The position numbers and the translations under genes were made by a program. A model generated the notes under the pieces. The model was given only the letters and a program-made list of their open reading frames with translations, ran no database searches and was not told where the DNA came from. Shown in pieces: positions 36,643 through 45,467 of a DNA stretch of 64,000 bases. The DNA is from JAPUME01 sp027294185 (GTDB lineage Bacteria; Acidobacteriota; Terriglobia; UBA7540; JAPUME01), in the NCBI GenBank assembly GCA_963555835.3, contig CAUVWZ020000002.1, positions 558,001-622,000 on the forward strand. The letters are read 5' to 3'. The first letter of the stretch is position 1, and the number at the start of each line of letters is the position of its first letter.

Positions 36643-37704
36643 CTAGTAGCCTTTCTGCTTGTCGACCACGTTGCGCAACTGCTCTCCGGCCGCGAAACGG
36701 GCGATGTTGTCTTTGTAGAGCTCGATTCTTCGCGGCGTGCCGCCTTCACCCTGGGTGGCGACGTGCGGCGTGATGATCACGTTGTCGAACTTCCACAGCG
36801 CATGGCCCTTCGGCAGCGGCTCAGGGTCGGTTACGTCTACACCCGCGCCGGCAAGGTGCTTGCTGTCCAACGCCTTGACCAGAGCAGGGAGGTCGTAGAT
36901 CTTGCCGCGCGAGAGGGCGATGAAGTAGCTGCCCCGCTTCATCCGTTCAAACTGACCGGGGCCGTACATCTTCTCGCTCTCTTTGGTGTGAGGAACGCAC
37001 ACGAAAACTACGTCCGCCTCGGGTATCACTTGATCGAGCCGGTCGGGATAGACCATGCGGTCAAAGCTTTGCCGCGGCGGAAACTCCTTGGGATCGATGC
37101 CAATCACCGTCATGCCGAACGCCTTCGCGCGCCGCGCCACGGCCGAGCCTATTCCGCCCGTACCGATTACCACGGCAGTCTTGCCCTGCAGCTCTTGTAA
37201 CTCGTAGTTTCCCCGCGTCCATTCTTCCTTGGGCCGGGTCGCGATGAAGTGGGTGAGCCTTCGGGTGAGCGCCAGCAGCATGCCGAAGCCGTGGTCGGCG
37301 ATGGCTGGAGCCGAGAGCGTCTTCGCGTTCGTCATCACCAAGTCCCTGTTGATGATCTCAGGGAAGAGATAGGGCTCCACCCCGGCGCTTGTGATCTGGA
37401 GCCATTTCAGCTTTTTCGCTGCGTTGACAACTTCCCGAGAGGGCGCGCCGATGATGGCGTCCGCGTCGGCTACCTCTTTCAGAAGGGCTTGCTCGCGCGC
37501 CGACTCCTCTGGGGCGTCGGCCACGATGGCGACCACGTCGGCGCTGGCGCTCGGGTTCATGATATGAACAATGTTGACCGTCGAAGGGCTCGCCGAACGC
37601 AGCTCGCCGACCAGCGCCTCCGACATGCCTATCACAACGATCTTTTTCTGTTGTGCGTGGAGCGTGGAGACGATTAACAGGACGAGTAGAAACAGCTTTC
37701 TCAT
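36643..37704 (-). CDS. D-2-hydroxyacid dehydrogenase family protein with signal peptide
   Basis: NAD-dependent D-isomer-specific 2-hydroxyacid dehydrogenase, 353 residues. The Rossmann motif VIGTGGIGSAVARRAKAFGM and the catalytic pattern (Arg in ALSRGKIYD, Glu in DVTDPEPLP, His in ITPHVA) are present. The N-terminus MRKLFLLVLLIVSTLHAQQ is a standard cleavable signal peptide, unusual for an enzyme that needs cytoplasmic NAD. Substrate unknown. It may pair with neighbouring exported oxidative enzymes. Confidence 0.82.
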   Translation of the reverse strand: MRKLFLLVLLIVSTLHAQQKKIVVIGMSEALVGELRSASPSTVNIVHIMNPSASADVVAIVADAPEESAREQALLKEVADADAIIGAPSREVVNAAKKLKWLQITSAGVEPYLFPEIINRDLVMTNAKTLSAPAIADHGFGMLLALTRRLTHFIATRPKEEWTRGNYELQELQGKTAVVIGTGGIGSAVARRAKAFGMTVIGIDPKEFPPRQSFDRMVYPDRLDQVIPEADVVFVCVPHTKESEKMYGPGQFERMKRGSYFIALSRGKIYDLPALVKALDSKHLAGAGVDVTDPEPLPKGHALWKFDNVIITPHVATQGEGGTPRRIELYKDNIARFAAGEQLRNVVDKQKGY

Positions 37705-38119
37705 GTGATATCTCCCTGAGCTTAGACTGCCTCAATGGTGACAGCTCAGGGCGAGCCTGGCAAGCTCTGAACCCTGCCGCGGACAGCTTCGCGTGGTCGC
37801 GGTCGGCGCACCGCGTCACGGTCGAAAGTTCTCCGAAATCCAAAGAATCGTCACACCGTAGGATGGTCCGAGGGTCCGCCATGGCCGAAACCTGCCCCGC
37901 GCAGAGGGGTGGGGTAGAAATGGGGGGGGAGCGCGGTGAACGTTGAACGAGCCTAATCGCGGCTAACTGCGACCTTGCCCCCCTCGGCGCCTGTGACGTG
38001 TGGCTCCCTCGGGGTGGGGGGTGTGGCACTTTTCCCCTTCGTATAGCCTATCCCGGCCTCACGTTGACTTGCCTTCCTAGGGCGCACTAAGATAGCCCCA
38101 TCAATTCAGGGTTCCTCTT
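37705..38119. other. Intergenic gap, nothing recognised
   Basis: About 415 bp upstream of the dehydrogenase gene, G-rich around 37915-38030. I see no gene, hairpin or promoter that I can support. Confidence 0.4.
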
Positions 38120-38206
38120 ATGATAGGCAAGAGCATTGCGCATTATCGCGTCACCGCCAAGCTCGGTGCGGGCGGTCTCATCCAGTGTGCGGCGACTTCG
38201 TCTTAG
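38120..38206 (+). pseudogene. N-terminal stub of a Ser/Thr protein kinase
   Basis: A 28-codon frame from ATG 38120 reads MIGKSIAHYRVTAKLGAGG, the standard start of bacterial Hanks-type kinases up to the Gly-rich loop, then diverges and stops. The rest of the kinase is gone. Confidence 0.65.
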
Positions 38207-38230
38207 GCCGACCAAGGCCGGTTTTATCCA

Positions 38231-38433
38231 GGTCGATCTAAACATAAGTTAGCCGGGACGCTGCTTCCCGGCGACGAGGACTACGACTCTGGCCGCGAGG
38301 TGTTCAACGCGATGATCGACAAGGGGCCAGGAATGATCGTGCAATTTCCCGGTGCCGCCGATGTGATCGCCTGCGTTAACTTTGCCCGCGAGCATGAGGT
38401 ATTGGTCTCGGTGCGCGGTGGTTCCACCGCCCT
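38231..38433 (+). pseudogene. N-terminal stub of an FAD-linked (berberine bridge type) oxidoreductase
   Basis: The frame reads LAGTLLPGDEDYDSGREVFN, then MIDKGPGMIVQFPGAADVIA and VNFAREHEVLVSVRGG, the start of the FAD-binding PP-loop domain of BBE-type oxidases. It breaks off at about 38420 in the 3' end of the opposite-strand DUF1501 gene. The FAD-linking His region and substrate domain are missing. Confidence 0.7.
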
Positions 38434-39854
38434 CAGGCATTTACTATTTCTTTGATTACGTGGCCGTGGACGTCGGTCAGGCGGCGCTGGATACCGTTGT
38501 GGTAATAGGTGAGTTTCTCGTGGTCGAGCCCCATGAGGTGGAGCACAGTGGCGTGGAAATCGTGAATCGTGGTGACGTTCTCAGCGGCGCGGCGGCCGAA
38601 CTCATCGGTCGCGCCGTAATGGGTCCCCCCGCTGACGCCTGCGCCGAGCATCCAGACGGTAAAGCCGTCGGGATTATGGTCGCGGCCCAAGGTGCCCGCC
38701 TGATGCGTGGGCATACGTCCAAACTCGGTGGTCCAGAGGACCAGCGTATCTTCAAGCAGACCTCTTTCCTTCAAATCCTTAATTAGGCCCGCCGTAGGAC
38801 GGTCCAGAATCGGGCAATGGCGCTCGTAGTCCTGCTTGAGCGTCTTATGCGCATCCCAGTTCAGCAGGCCGTCGACGCCCGAGGCGCGCGAGCCGCAGTA
38901 GAGCTGCACGAAGCGAACGTTGCGCTCGATCAGCCGCCGGGCGAGCAGGCAGTTCTTTGCGTAGGCTGCCAAGAGTGGGTTCGGGTCTCGGGTGCCGTAG
39001 AGCGCGTGCGTGGCCTTCGATTCATTGGTCAGGTCGGCGGCCTCGGGAGCGGAGAGCTGCATCCGTGCGGCCAGCTCGTAGGATGCGACACGCGCTTCGA
39101 GCGCCGAGTTTCCCGGATGCTCCTCGGCATGGGTCCGGTTTATCAGGCTGAGGAAATCGCGCGAGGCGGCCTCCGCCCCCGCGCTCACCTCCGAGGGACG
39201 CTCCAGGTTCCGGATGGGTTCGGCGGCGTTAAATTCGACGGCTTGGTGCTCGGCGGGAAGAAAACCCGCCGTCCAATTCGCCGGGCCGGAAGGCGGGGTA
39301 CCGCGGACATCGGGAATCGCTACGAAGGCAGGCAGATTTTCATTCTCTGTCCCCAGGGCGTAAATCGTCCACGCGCCGGCGCTCGGAAATCCTTCGGTCA
39401 CGAAGCCGGTATTCATCTGTACGCAGGCAGGGCCGTGGGTGTTGCTCTTGGCCGTAAGCGAGTGGATGAAGGCCATGTCATCGACCCACTCGGCAAGGTT
39501 CGGGAGTAGTTCGGAGACCCACGCACCGCTCTCACCTTTCCGGCTGAAACTCCAGGGACTCTTCAAGAGGTTTCCGTTCTTACCCTGAAAGGAGACGAAA
39601 TTCTCTTCCCCGGGGAGTGGCTGCCCGCTCCGCTTTTCGAGTTCCGGCTTAAAGTCGAAGGTGTCCAGGGCGGAGACCCCGCCCGGACAGAAAATCTGAA
39701 TGACGCGCTTCGCCTTCGCCGGGAAATGCGAACCACGAGCGGCCCCGAGCAACTTCTGCTCCGACAGTAGCCACACCAGGGCGAGGCCGCGCAGACCGAA
39801 TCCCATCTCGCTTAGAAATTCCCGGCGGTCCAGCCAGTTCCCGTTACATGACAT
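38433..39854 (-). CDS. DUF1501 family exported protein, copy 1
   Basis: Sulfatase/alkaline phosphatase-fold protein of 473 residues with a twin-arginine signal (DRREFLSEMGFGLRGLALVW). Typical DUF1501 segments are PKAKRVIQIF-like AKRVIQIFCPGGVSALDTFD, NCLLARRLIERNVRFVQLY, WTTEFGRMP and GRDHNPDGFTVWMLGAG. ATG 39854 overlaps the stop of the upstream PSD1 gene by 11 bp, so the pair is translationally coupled. Function unknown for the family; it regularly accompanies PSD1 proteins. Confidence 0.88.
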   Translation of the reverse strand: MSCNGNWLDRREFLSEMGFGLRGLALVWLLSEQKLLGAARGSHFPAKAKRVIQIFCPGGVSALDTFDFKPELEKRSGQPLPGEENFVSFQGKNGNLLKSPWSFSRKGESGAWVSELLPNLAEWVDDMAFIHSLTAKSNTHGPACVQMNTGFVTEGFPSAGAWTIYALGTENENLPAFVAIPDVRGTPPSGPANWTAGFLPAEHQAVEFNAAEPIRNLERPSEVSAGAEAASRDFLSLINRTHAEEHPGNSALEARVASYELAARMQLSAPEAADLTNESKATHALYGTRDPNPLLAAYAKNCLLARRLIERNVRFVQLYCGSRASGVDGLLNWDAHKTLKQDYERHCPILDRPTAGLIKDLKERGLLEDTLVLWTTEFGRMPTHQAGTLGRDHNPDGFTVWMLGAGVSGGTHYGATDEFGRRAAENVTTIHDFHATVLHLMGLDHEKLTYYHNGIQRRLTDVHGHVIKEIVNA

Positions 39855-42717
39855 AAATCAACTCATTCGCGTTCAGCAGGGCTCTACAGAAGATAAAGAG
39901 CCCGTGCCGGTCGATCAAATCAGTGGCCGCAGCCGTCTCCTCCGGCTTCGGCGCCCGTCCGAACGCAAGGCGGTAAGCGAGGTCAACTTGCCCGGCGCGG
40001 TGCGTCTCTCCCGCCTCGCGGGTCAACCGGGCGGCGAAGAATCGGGCTTGGTCGATCAGGAATCGGCTATTGAGAAGGTTCAGCGCCTGAAGGGGACTTA
40101 TGGTGACTTCGCGCTTGGGAGCGGGCAACGTCGAATCGGGACAATCATAGGCTCCAAGGAGATCGACTTTCACCGACCGCGCGGCCTGATGATATACGCC
40201 TCGCCGGTAGGTCTCCTCACCGGGATTTTCGAGCGGGTAATAGGTTGCGACGTTATCCACCGTGTACTTGTAAAGGCGGAACCCGGGCCCACCCATTTTA
40301 AGATTGAGCTTACCGCTGACCGCAAGAATAGCGTCCCGAACCTCCTCGGCTTCGAGCCTGCGGGGAGGAAAACGCCACAGAAAGCGGGCATCTCTGTCGA
40401 TATCTGCAAACTGGGCGTTGCCGCGGCTCGACTGCCGATAAGTGGCCGAAAGCATGATCTCCCTGTGAAGCGCCTTCAAGCGCCATCCGTGGTGATAAAC
40501 TCTGCCGGCGAGCCAGTCGAGCAACTTGGGATGGGTGGGTCGCTCCCCGTTGAAGCCGAAATCGCTGGGCGTACCCACGAATCCTTTGCCGAAGTGGTAG
40601 TGCCAGAGGCGGTTCGCCAGGACGCGCGAGGTCAGCGCGTTGCGGTCGTCGGAAATCCAACGCGCCAGTGCCAGCCGCCGCTCCCCCTCCGGGGCCTTCG
40701 GGTCCAGGGCATATCCGGGCAGCATCGGCCCAAACGCGCTGAGGCTACCGGGAGCAATCACCTCCCCCTTATTCATCGGGTTGCCGCGCTTCAGCAGACG
40801 CGTGGGCTCCTCCGGCTGCTCGAACCGCCCGATGTAGGCGACGGACAATTCAGGGAGGTCCTTGAGTTTTTCGTTCAGATCCGCTTTTCGTTTCCTCAGG
40901 GAGTTCCATTCATCCTGTTCCGCCCGTGAAAATACGGACAGAAGAAAAAGCTCTTCGCGGTTCTCTTCCGCGTAAGGCAGCCGGGCGTCGGAATCCGCCA
41001 ACGTCTCCCAGCGGGTTCCATCCAGCGAGGCCTCAAAGATATATTTCGTGGGGACAAAAAACTGAAAACGCCCCTGATTAGCCCCCAAACGATCACGCGA
41101 CCAGATGACGCGCGCGATGGTCTCCACCCTCGGCAGCCCGAGCGTCACCCGGCCCTTGCCTCGGTCGGCTGAAATCCAAAGCTTGTCGAACTTGCCGTCA
41201 TTAATATGGTCCACGCTGTAGACAGAGGTATCTCCGCCGGCGGTGCGCGTCGCTTCGGCCGTAGCTTTGGTACCATTCGTGTCCAATGCTACATTCCTCG
41301 GGGAAGGCCCATCGGTCCATACCTCCAACTCGTCCAAACCGGGCGAAACGTTCCTGTAAGCTTGGAGAATCGTCATCCGGATAAATCGCGCGCGTACCGG
41401 CGTAAACCGTTCTTCGGTAAGTTTGGGATCGGCGGCAGGAAGGTACCGCCGCGCGATCTCGTCCCGCTGCTCGTCGACCCGAGGCTTTCCTTCCCCCTTG
41501 AGAGCTTCGAGGCGCGCGTCGATCGCTTCCAATTCTTTGTGCAACGGCTCTTCGAGGACCTTGCGGCGCTGCTTCTGCTCGGCGGTTGCTAATGCCCGCT
41601 CCCCGTGCCGGACGCCCGCGAAGGTCGCCTGTAACCGGTAGTAGTCCGCTTGCTCGATCGGATCGAATTTGTGATTGTGGCAGCGGGCGCAATTGACAGT
41701 GAGCCCCAAGAAGGCCGCACCGGTCGCCGAAATCATATCGTCCAGATCGTTCACGCGCTGTTGCAGCTCCCCTTCCAAATTCTCGATCTTCACCGTGTCA
41801 TGGATGCCGGCAACGAGGAAGCCCGTGGCCACCTCCACGTCCGGATTATCGGGAGCAACTTGGTCCCCGGCAATTTGTTCCACGATCATGCGCTTGAATG
41901 GCTTGTCTTCATTGAAGGAACGAATGAGGTAATCGCGATAGGGCCAGGCGTGCTCTCGTATATGATTCTGCTCGTAGCCGTGACTTTCCCCGAAACGGAC
42001 CACGTCCATCCAGTGGCGGCCCCAGCGCTCCCCGTAGTGTGGGGAAGCAAGCAGCCGGTCGATCATTTTTTCGTAGGTATCCTCGCTCGGGTCGTTGACA
42101 AAAGTCTCCACCTCAGCGGGCGAGGGAGGCAGGCCCAGCAGGTCGAACGTGGCACGCCGAATCAACGTCCTCCGGTCGGCTGGCGGCGATGGTCGCATGC
42201 CCTTTTCACGAAGCTTTCCAAGGATGAATCGATCAATCGGCGAGCCGCGCCAAGCTCTTGGAATTCCCTCCGGTTCGGGTGGCAAGGATTCCGCGAGCGG
42301 TTGGAAGGCCCACCAATCCGGTCCTGCGCGGGGCCGCTTCGATTCCGGCGAAACCAGCGTCCCGCTCCACGGCGCGCCCGCCGCCCCCCACCGCCAGAGG
42401 ATTTCCCTTTCTTCTTGCGGAAGAGGACTCCCCAGGGGCATCTCCCCGGCGACAACCCGGGTGATCATCAAACTCTCGTTGGGCCGGCCGGGAACCAAAA
42501 CAGTACGGCTGCCTGCCCCTCCCTGAAGGGCCGTGTCCCGATTCGAGAGATCCAAGCCTGAAGTCTTTTGTTCCGGATTATGGCAACTCAGGCAGCGATT
42601 CGAGAGGATGGCCTTCGCCTCAGCCTCCAACTCGAAGGGCGATTGAGCTACGACAGGCAGGGCCCAAATACATACCAGTACCGCCGACGAACCAACTCCA
42701 CGCCAACTCGCATGCAT
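39844..42717 (-). CDS. PSD1 and planctomycete cytochrome C domain protein, copy 1
   Basis: A 957-residue exported protein. After a signal peptide (SSAVLVCIWALPVVA) come a planctomycete-type cytochrome c segment with heme motif CLSCH, a PSCyt2/DUF1549 domain with CARCHNHKFDPI, a central discoidin-like region with DELEVW, and DUF1553 (PSD1) at the C-terminus with TYRQSSR and NLLNSRFL. The start is ATG 42717, preceded by GAAAGGGG. Coupled to DUF1501. Confidence 0.88.
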   Translation of the reverse strand: MHASWRGVGSSAVLVCIWALPVVAQSPFELEAEAKAILSNRCLSCHNPEQKTSGLDLSNRDTALQGGAGSRTVLVPGRPNESLMITRVVAGEMPLGSPLPQEEREILWRWGAAGAPWSGTLVSPESKRPRAGPDWWAFQPLAESLPPEPEGIPRAWRGSPIDRFILGKLREKGMRPSPPADRRTLIRRATFDLLGLPPSPAEVETFVNDPSEDTYEKMIDRLLASPHYGERWGRHWMDVVRFGESHGYEQNHIREHAWPYRDYLIRSFNEDKPFKRMIVEQIAGDQVAPDNPDVEVATGFLVAGIHDTVKIENLEGELQQRVNDLDDMISATGAAFLGLTVNCARCHNHKFDPIEQADYYRLQATFAGVRHGERALATAEQKQRRKVLEEPLHKELEAIDARLEALKGEGKPRVDEQRDEIARRYLPAADPKLTEERFTPVRARFIRMTILQAYRNVSPGLDELEVWTDGPSPRNVALDTNGTKATAEATRTAGGDTSVYSVDHINDGKFDKLWISADRGKGRVTLGLPRVETIARVIWSRDRLGANQGRFQFFVPTKYIFEASLDGTRWETLADSDARLPYAEENREELFLLSVFSRAEQDEWNSLRKRKADLNEKLKDLPELSVAYIGRFEQPEEPTRLLKRGNPMNKGEVIAPGSLSAFGPMLPGYALDPKAPEGERRLALARWISDDRNALTSRVLANRLWHYHFGKGFVGTPSDFGFNGERPTHPKLLDWLAGRVYHHGWRLKALHREIMLSATYRQSSRGNAQFADIDRDARFLWRFPPRRLEAEEVRDAILAVSGKLNLKMGGPGFRLYKYTVDNVATYYPLENPGEETYRRGVYHQAARSVKVDLLGAYDCPDSTLPAPKREVTISPLQALNLLNSRFLIDQARFFAARLTREAGETHRAGQVDLAYRLAFGRAPKPEETAAATDLIDRHGLFIFCRALLNANELIYVM

Positions 42718-42888
42718 GTTCGGACCCCTTTCTTTGGATAGTACGCAAAGGGAGTCCAAGGTTCAAGGGTCATCCCCGCCGTCCCGCTTGATCGGGATTT
42801 CGTATCCGAGATTTTCCCTCGGCCCAGACCCCCCCCTTGACATTCGCTTGTTCCGGAGTGAGAATGGCGAGCTTTTATCCCTCAATGC

Positions 42889-43782
42889 CTATTCCAACTC
42901 CTCCGTGTCGAGCACTCCTTTTTCACGTGCAATCCCGATAATCATGAGTTCCAGGTCCTGAGGGCTACTATTGGCAAGGGAGTGAACTTCGTTCAGCAGG
43001 ATCGGCACAGCGTCCCCTTCTTGGATGGGAGCTGTCTCCTCCCCCCTACGGCTTCTCGTTACGGGTGGACTGAGCCGCATGATTCCATTCCCGCTCATCA
43101 CGTAATATATCTCCTCTACTCCCTCGTGCTTATGCCGACCGACAGTAGTTCCCGGGGGAAGGAGCAGATGGTCCACATACGCCCAGTTGGTCGTGAACAC
43201 CTCTGGTGGCAACGCACGCCGATACCGGACGGAGCCCTGCCCGCCGTACATTCTCTCCACCGGCTGCAATAAGTCTCGGTCCAGTTTCATGGTCATGAAT
43301 GCGGGCTTTGGGTCAAGCTGCACTCCCACGCGATCATCACCCGTATCATAGTTGTCATATTTCCCTTTCACTTTGCCTACGGCGATATTCATCCATTTCG
43401 TAGGCTTGTCACTAGGATTATAGATGGCGTGCGAATGGCCCATACGACAGGGCGCCCCAACGGGGCCTTCGAGACGGGACGTATGCCCGTCTATTGTAAA
43501 TTCCGCCTCGTTGTCGAAGATGACGTACATCTCCTCCATTTGATTGTGGAAGTGATGGCCAACACCGCCCTTCGGAGGAATCACTCCACCATGGAGGGCA
43601 ATCAGGTTTGTATTCATCGTGTAGGCGTCGACCAACGTCATGTAGTGCAGCTCACCCGCTCCCGCATGGACGCTCTCTATCTTCCGGTATTTTGCCGGAT
43701 CGGAATTCGTGATGCGCTGAAGCAGCGGCTCGCGGGCAAACAGCGATACGGTTGACAGGACAGCTATCAGTAAAACTCTCAT
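42889..43782 (-). CDS. Exported bicupin protein
   Basis: A 297-residue protein with signal peptide MRVLLIAVLSTVSLFA and two cupin barrels. The first has GHHFHNQMEEMYVIFD (His/His/Glu metal ligands) and the later His in MGHSHAI; the second has VGRHKHEGVEEIYYVMSG and NEVHSLAN. Both metal sites look intact, so a dioxygenase, isomerase or binding role in the periplasm is possible. Function not assigned. Confidence 0.78.
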   Translation of the reverse strand: MRVLLIAVLSTVSLFAREPLLQRITNSDPAKYRKIESVHAGAGELHYMTLVDAYTMNTNLIALHGGVIPPKGGVGHHFHNQMEEMYVIFDNEAEFTIDGHTSRLEGPVGAPCRMGHSHAIYNPSDKPTKWMNIAVGKVKGKYDNYDTGDDRVGVQLDPKPAFMTMKLDRDLLQPVERMYGGQGSVRYRRALPPEVFTTNWAYVDHLLLPPGTTVGRHKHEGVEEIYYVMSGNGIMRLSPPVTRSRRGEETAPIQEGDAVPILLNEVHSLANSSPQDLELMIIGIAREKGVLDTEELE

Positions 43783-44180
43783 AGTTTCCCCCGGGTCATG
43801 AAATCAGAATCTTGGAGAAACGCAGAGACCTTAGTTGGAACCCGACAATTCGGTCCCCGGTTCACCCGTCGATTGACCCGAATTGTATCGTAGTCCGCAT
43901 TTCTTGGCACACGTACTTACTTTCATTCCCTTCTGCGCCGGATGAACTTCCCGCCGTAGGCAGCCTCGCCCAAGTGTGCCAAAGGTAATCCTTTGGCACA
44001 CGCGAAACTGGTTTAATCTTGCCTTGAACTTTCAATGGCTTAGTGGAGAGCTTGACTAGACCCTTTGGTACACTCAGATAGGCAGTGAGGGGATACTGGC
44101 TAGTCGAGTTAGGTTCCTCCACTGGGTTTGTTCATAAAACCCTGCGAGGCGGGGTGCCTCCCCTGTTATCTCTCCGCACG
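43783..44180. other. Intergenic gap with hairpin
   Basis: About 400 bp between the bicupin start and the end of the FAD oxidase gene. It contains the hairpin at 43974-44001 and related TTGGCACACG and TTTGGTACAC sequences nearby; no credible gene. Confidence 0.4.
43974..44001. repeat. Perfect 12-bp inverted repeat hairpin
   Basis: GTGTGCCAAAGG and CCTTTGGCACAC flank the 4-base loop TAAT. A further TTGGCACACG lies at about 43914. No T tract follows on either strand. It lies 180 bp downstream of the FAD oxidase operon. Confidence 0.75.
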
Positions 44181-45467
44181 CTATCCCAGGAGGGTCCGCA
44201 GGTAGGGCGTAAGGAAGGTGCCCTTCGGGTCGATCTCCTCACGAGCCTTCTGGAACTCCGCCCACTTCGGGTAGAGCGGCTCAAGCTCCTTGGCGGTGAG
44301 CTGATGCATCTTTCCCCAGTGAGGTCGTCCATCGTGGTTCCGAAAGACGGCCTCGACGTCCGCAAAGTAACCCTCGTACGGCGCTTGCGCCGGCTCATGC
44401 GCAGAGATCGTCACGGAAGGGCGGCCATAGTGAGGGCTGAGTGGAATATCGTCGGCCGCAACGGTCCGATACTCCAGCGACCAGGTGACCTCCTTGTGTT
44501 TTTCTCTCATCATTTCGCGCAGCTCTGCGAGGCAGTCTGGGCCGTTCCAAGCTGGCACCGAGAATTCCATCTCATTGAAGCGATTGTTTCGTTGTGAAGG
44601 GAGAATCTCGTCCCAGTTGCCGATGCGCTCACGCTCAAAGGTTTCTGAGCGATAATCTCCTTTCGACTTCTCGAAGTCCTCAGGATCGTCGGTCTTGTTG
44701 AGTGTCTTCATGAGACAGACATCGTGACCCGGGCGCCAAAAGAACTCAAAATGCTCATTCTCGGCAATGGTCTGGTCGAGCACCGTTACGCACTCCTCAT
44801 AGGAGGTGCGCCATATCTTCTCGTGTAACCGATAGGTGGCCTCAAGCTGAAGGGTGAGGCGGGTCACGATGCCGAGTGCTCCGAGTGACACCTGGCCGGC
44901 GCGAAGCAGATCGGGTCGTTCGTCGAGGGAGCACCTTACGAGATCGCCCTCACCGGTGACCATCTCGAGACCCACGACGTGTGTGGACAGGTTACCAAGG
45001 TCCTTCCCGGTCCCGTGAGTGCCAGTGCAAATGGCTCCCACGACGGCCTGGCGGTTGATGTCGGGCAAGTTCTTCATCGCCAGGCCGGCTTGGCGTAGCG
45101 GTTTGCCGAGATGGTAGAGCTTGGTGCCGCCGAGCACCGTTGCCCGCCGGCGCGCGCTGTCGATCGCCTCGATTCCGCGCAGACGAGCAAGCACGAGGAG
45201 AGTGTCATTAGTGGCGCCGAGAGGAGTGAAGGAGTGTCCACTTCCGACGGCGCGCACGTGGCGGCCCCTGCCGGCTGCTTCACGAATGACCGCGACAACT
45301 CCATCGACGTCGGCGGGTCTCGCCATCTCGCTGGGCGTGCAGTGAACCGACCCTGACCAGTTCGTCCACTCGTGAGAGGTCTGTGCGGGGGCGCCCACCC
45401 CTCGCAACGCGGCAAGGCCCGCCGCCAAGGCGAGGACCTCTCGACGGGTGAGCTTCGACCGGCTCAT
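44181..45467 (-). CDS. Exported FAD-linked oxidase (sugar-lactone oxidase type)
   Basis: Vanillyl-alcohol-oxidase fold enzyme of 428 residues related to L-gulono/D-arabinono-1,4-lactone oxidases. A twin-arginine signal (LTRREVLALAAGLAAL) is at the N-terminus. The FAD-binding PP-loop is VRAVGSGHSFTPL, followed by GICTGTHG-like GAICTGTHGTGKDLGN; the C-terminal motif HWGKMHQLTAKEL is typical of this family. ATG 45467 overlaps the stop of the PLP gene as ATGA. The product would be made in the periplasm; substrate unknown. Confidence 0.82.
   Translation of the reverse strand: MSRSKLTRREVLALAAGLAALRGVGAPAQTSHEWTNWSGSVHCTPSEMARPADVDGVVAVIREAAGRGRHVRAVGSGHSFTPLGATNDTLLVLARLRGIEAIDSARRRATVLGGTKLYHLGKPLRQAGLAMKNLPDINRQAVVGAICTGTHGTGKDLGNLSTHVVGLEMVTGEGDLVRCSLDERPDLLRAGQVSLGALGIVTRLTLQLEATYRLHEKIWRTSYEECVTVLDQTIAENEHFEFFWRPGHDVCLMKTLNKTDDPEDFEKSKGDYRSETFERERIGNWDEILPSQRNNRFNEMEFSVPAWNGPDCLAELREMMREKHKEVTWSLEYRTVAADDIPLSPHYGRPSVTISAHEPAQAPYEGYFADVEAVFRNHDGRPHWGKMHQLTAKELEPLYPKWAEFQKAREEIDPKGTFLTPYLRTLLG

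Noticed and set aside
41650..42561. Plus-strand frame of 303 codons
   Set aside because: Antisense to the PSD1 gene with CxxCH motifs.
43862..44122. Minus-strand 86-codon frame
   Set aside because: It runs over the hairpin, has no ribosome site and no recognisable pattern.
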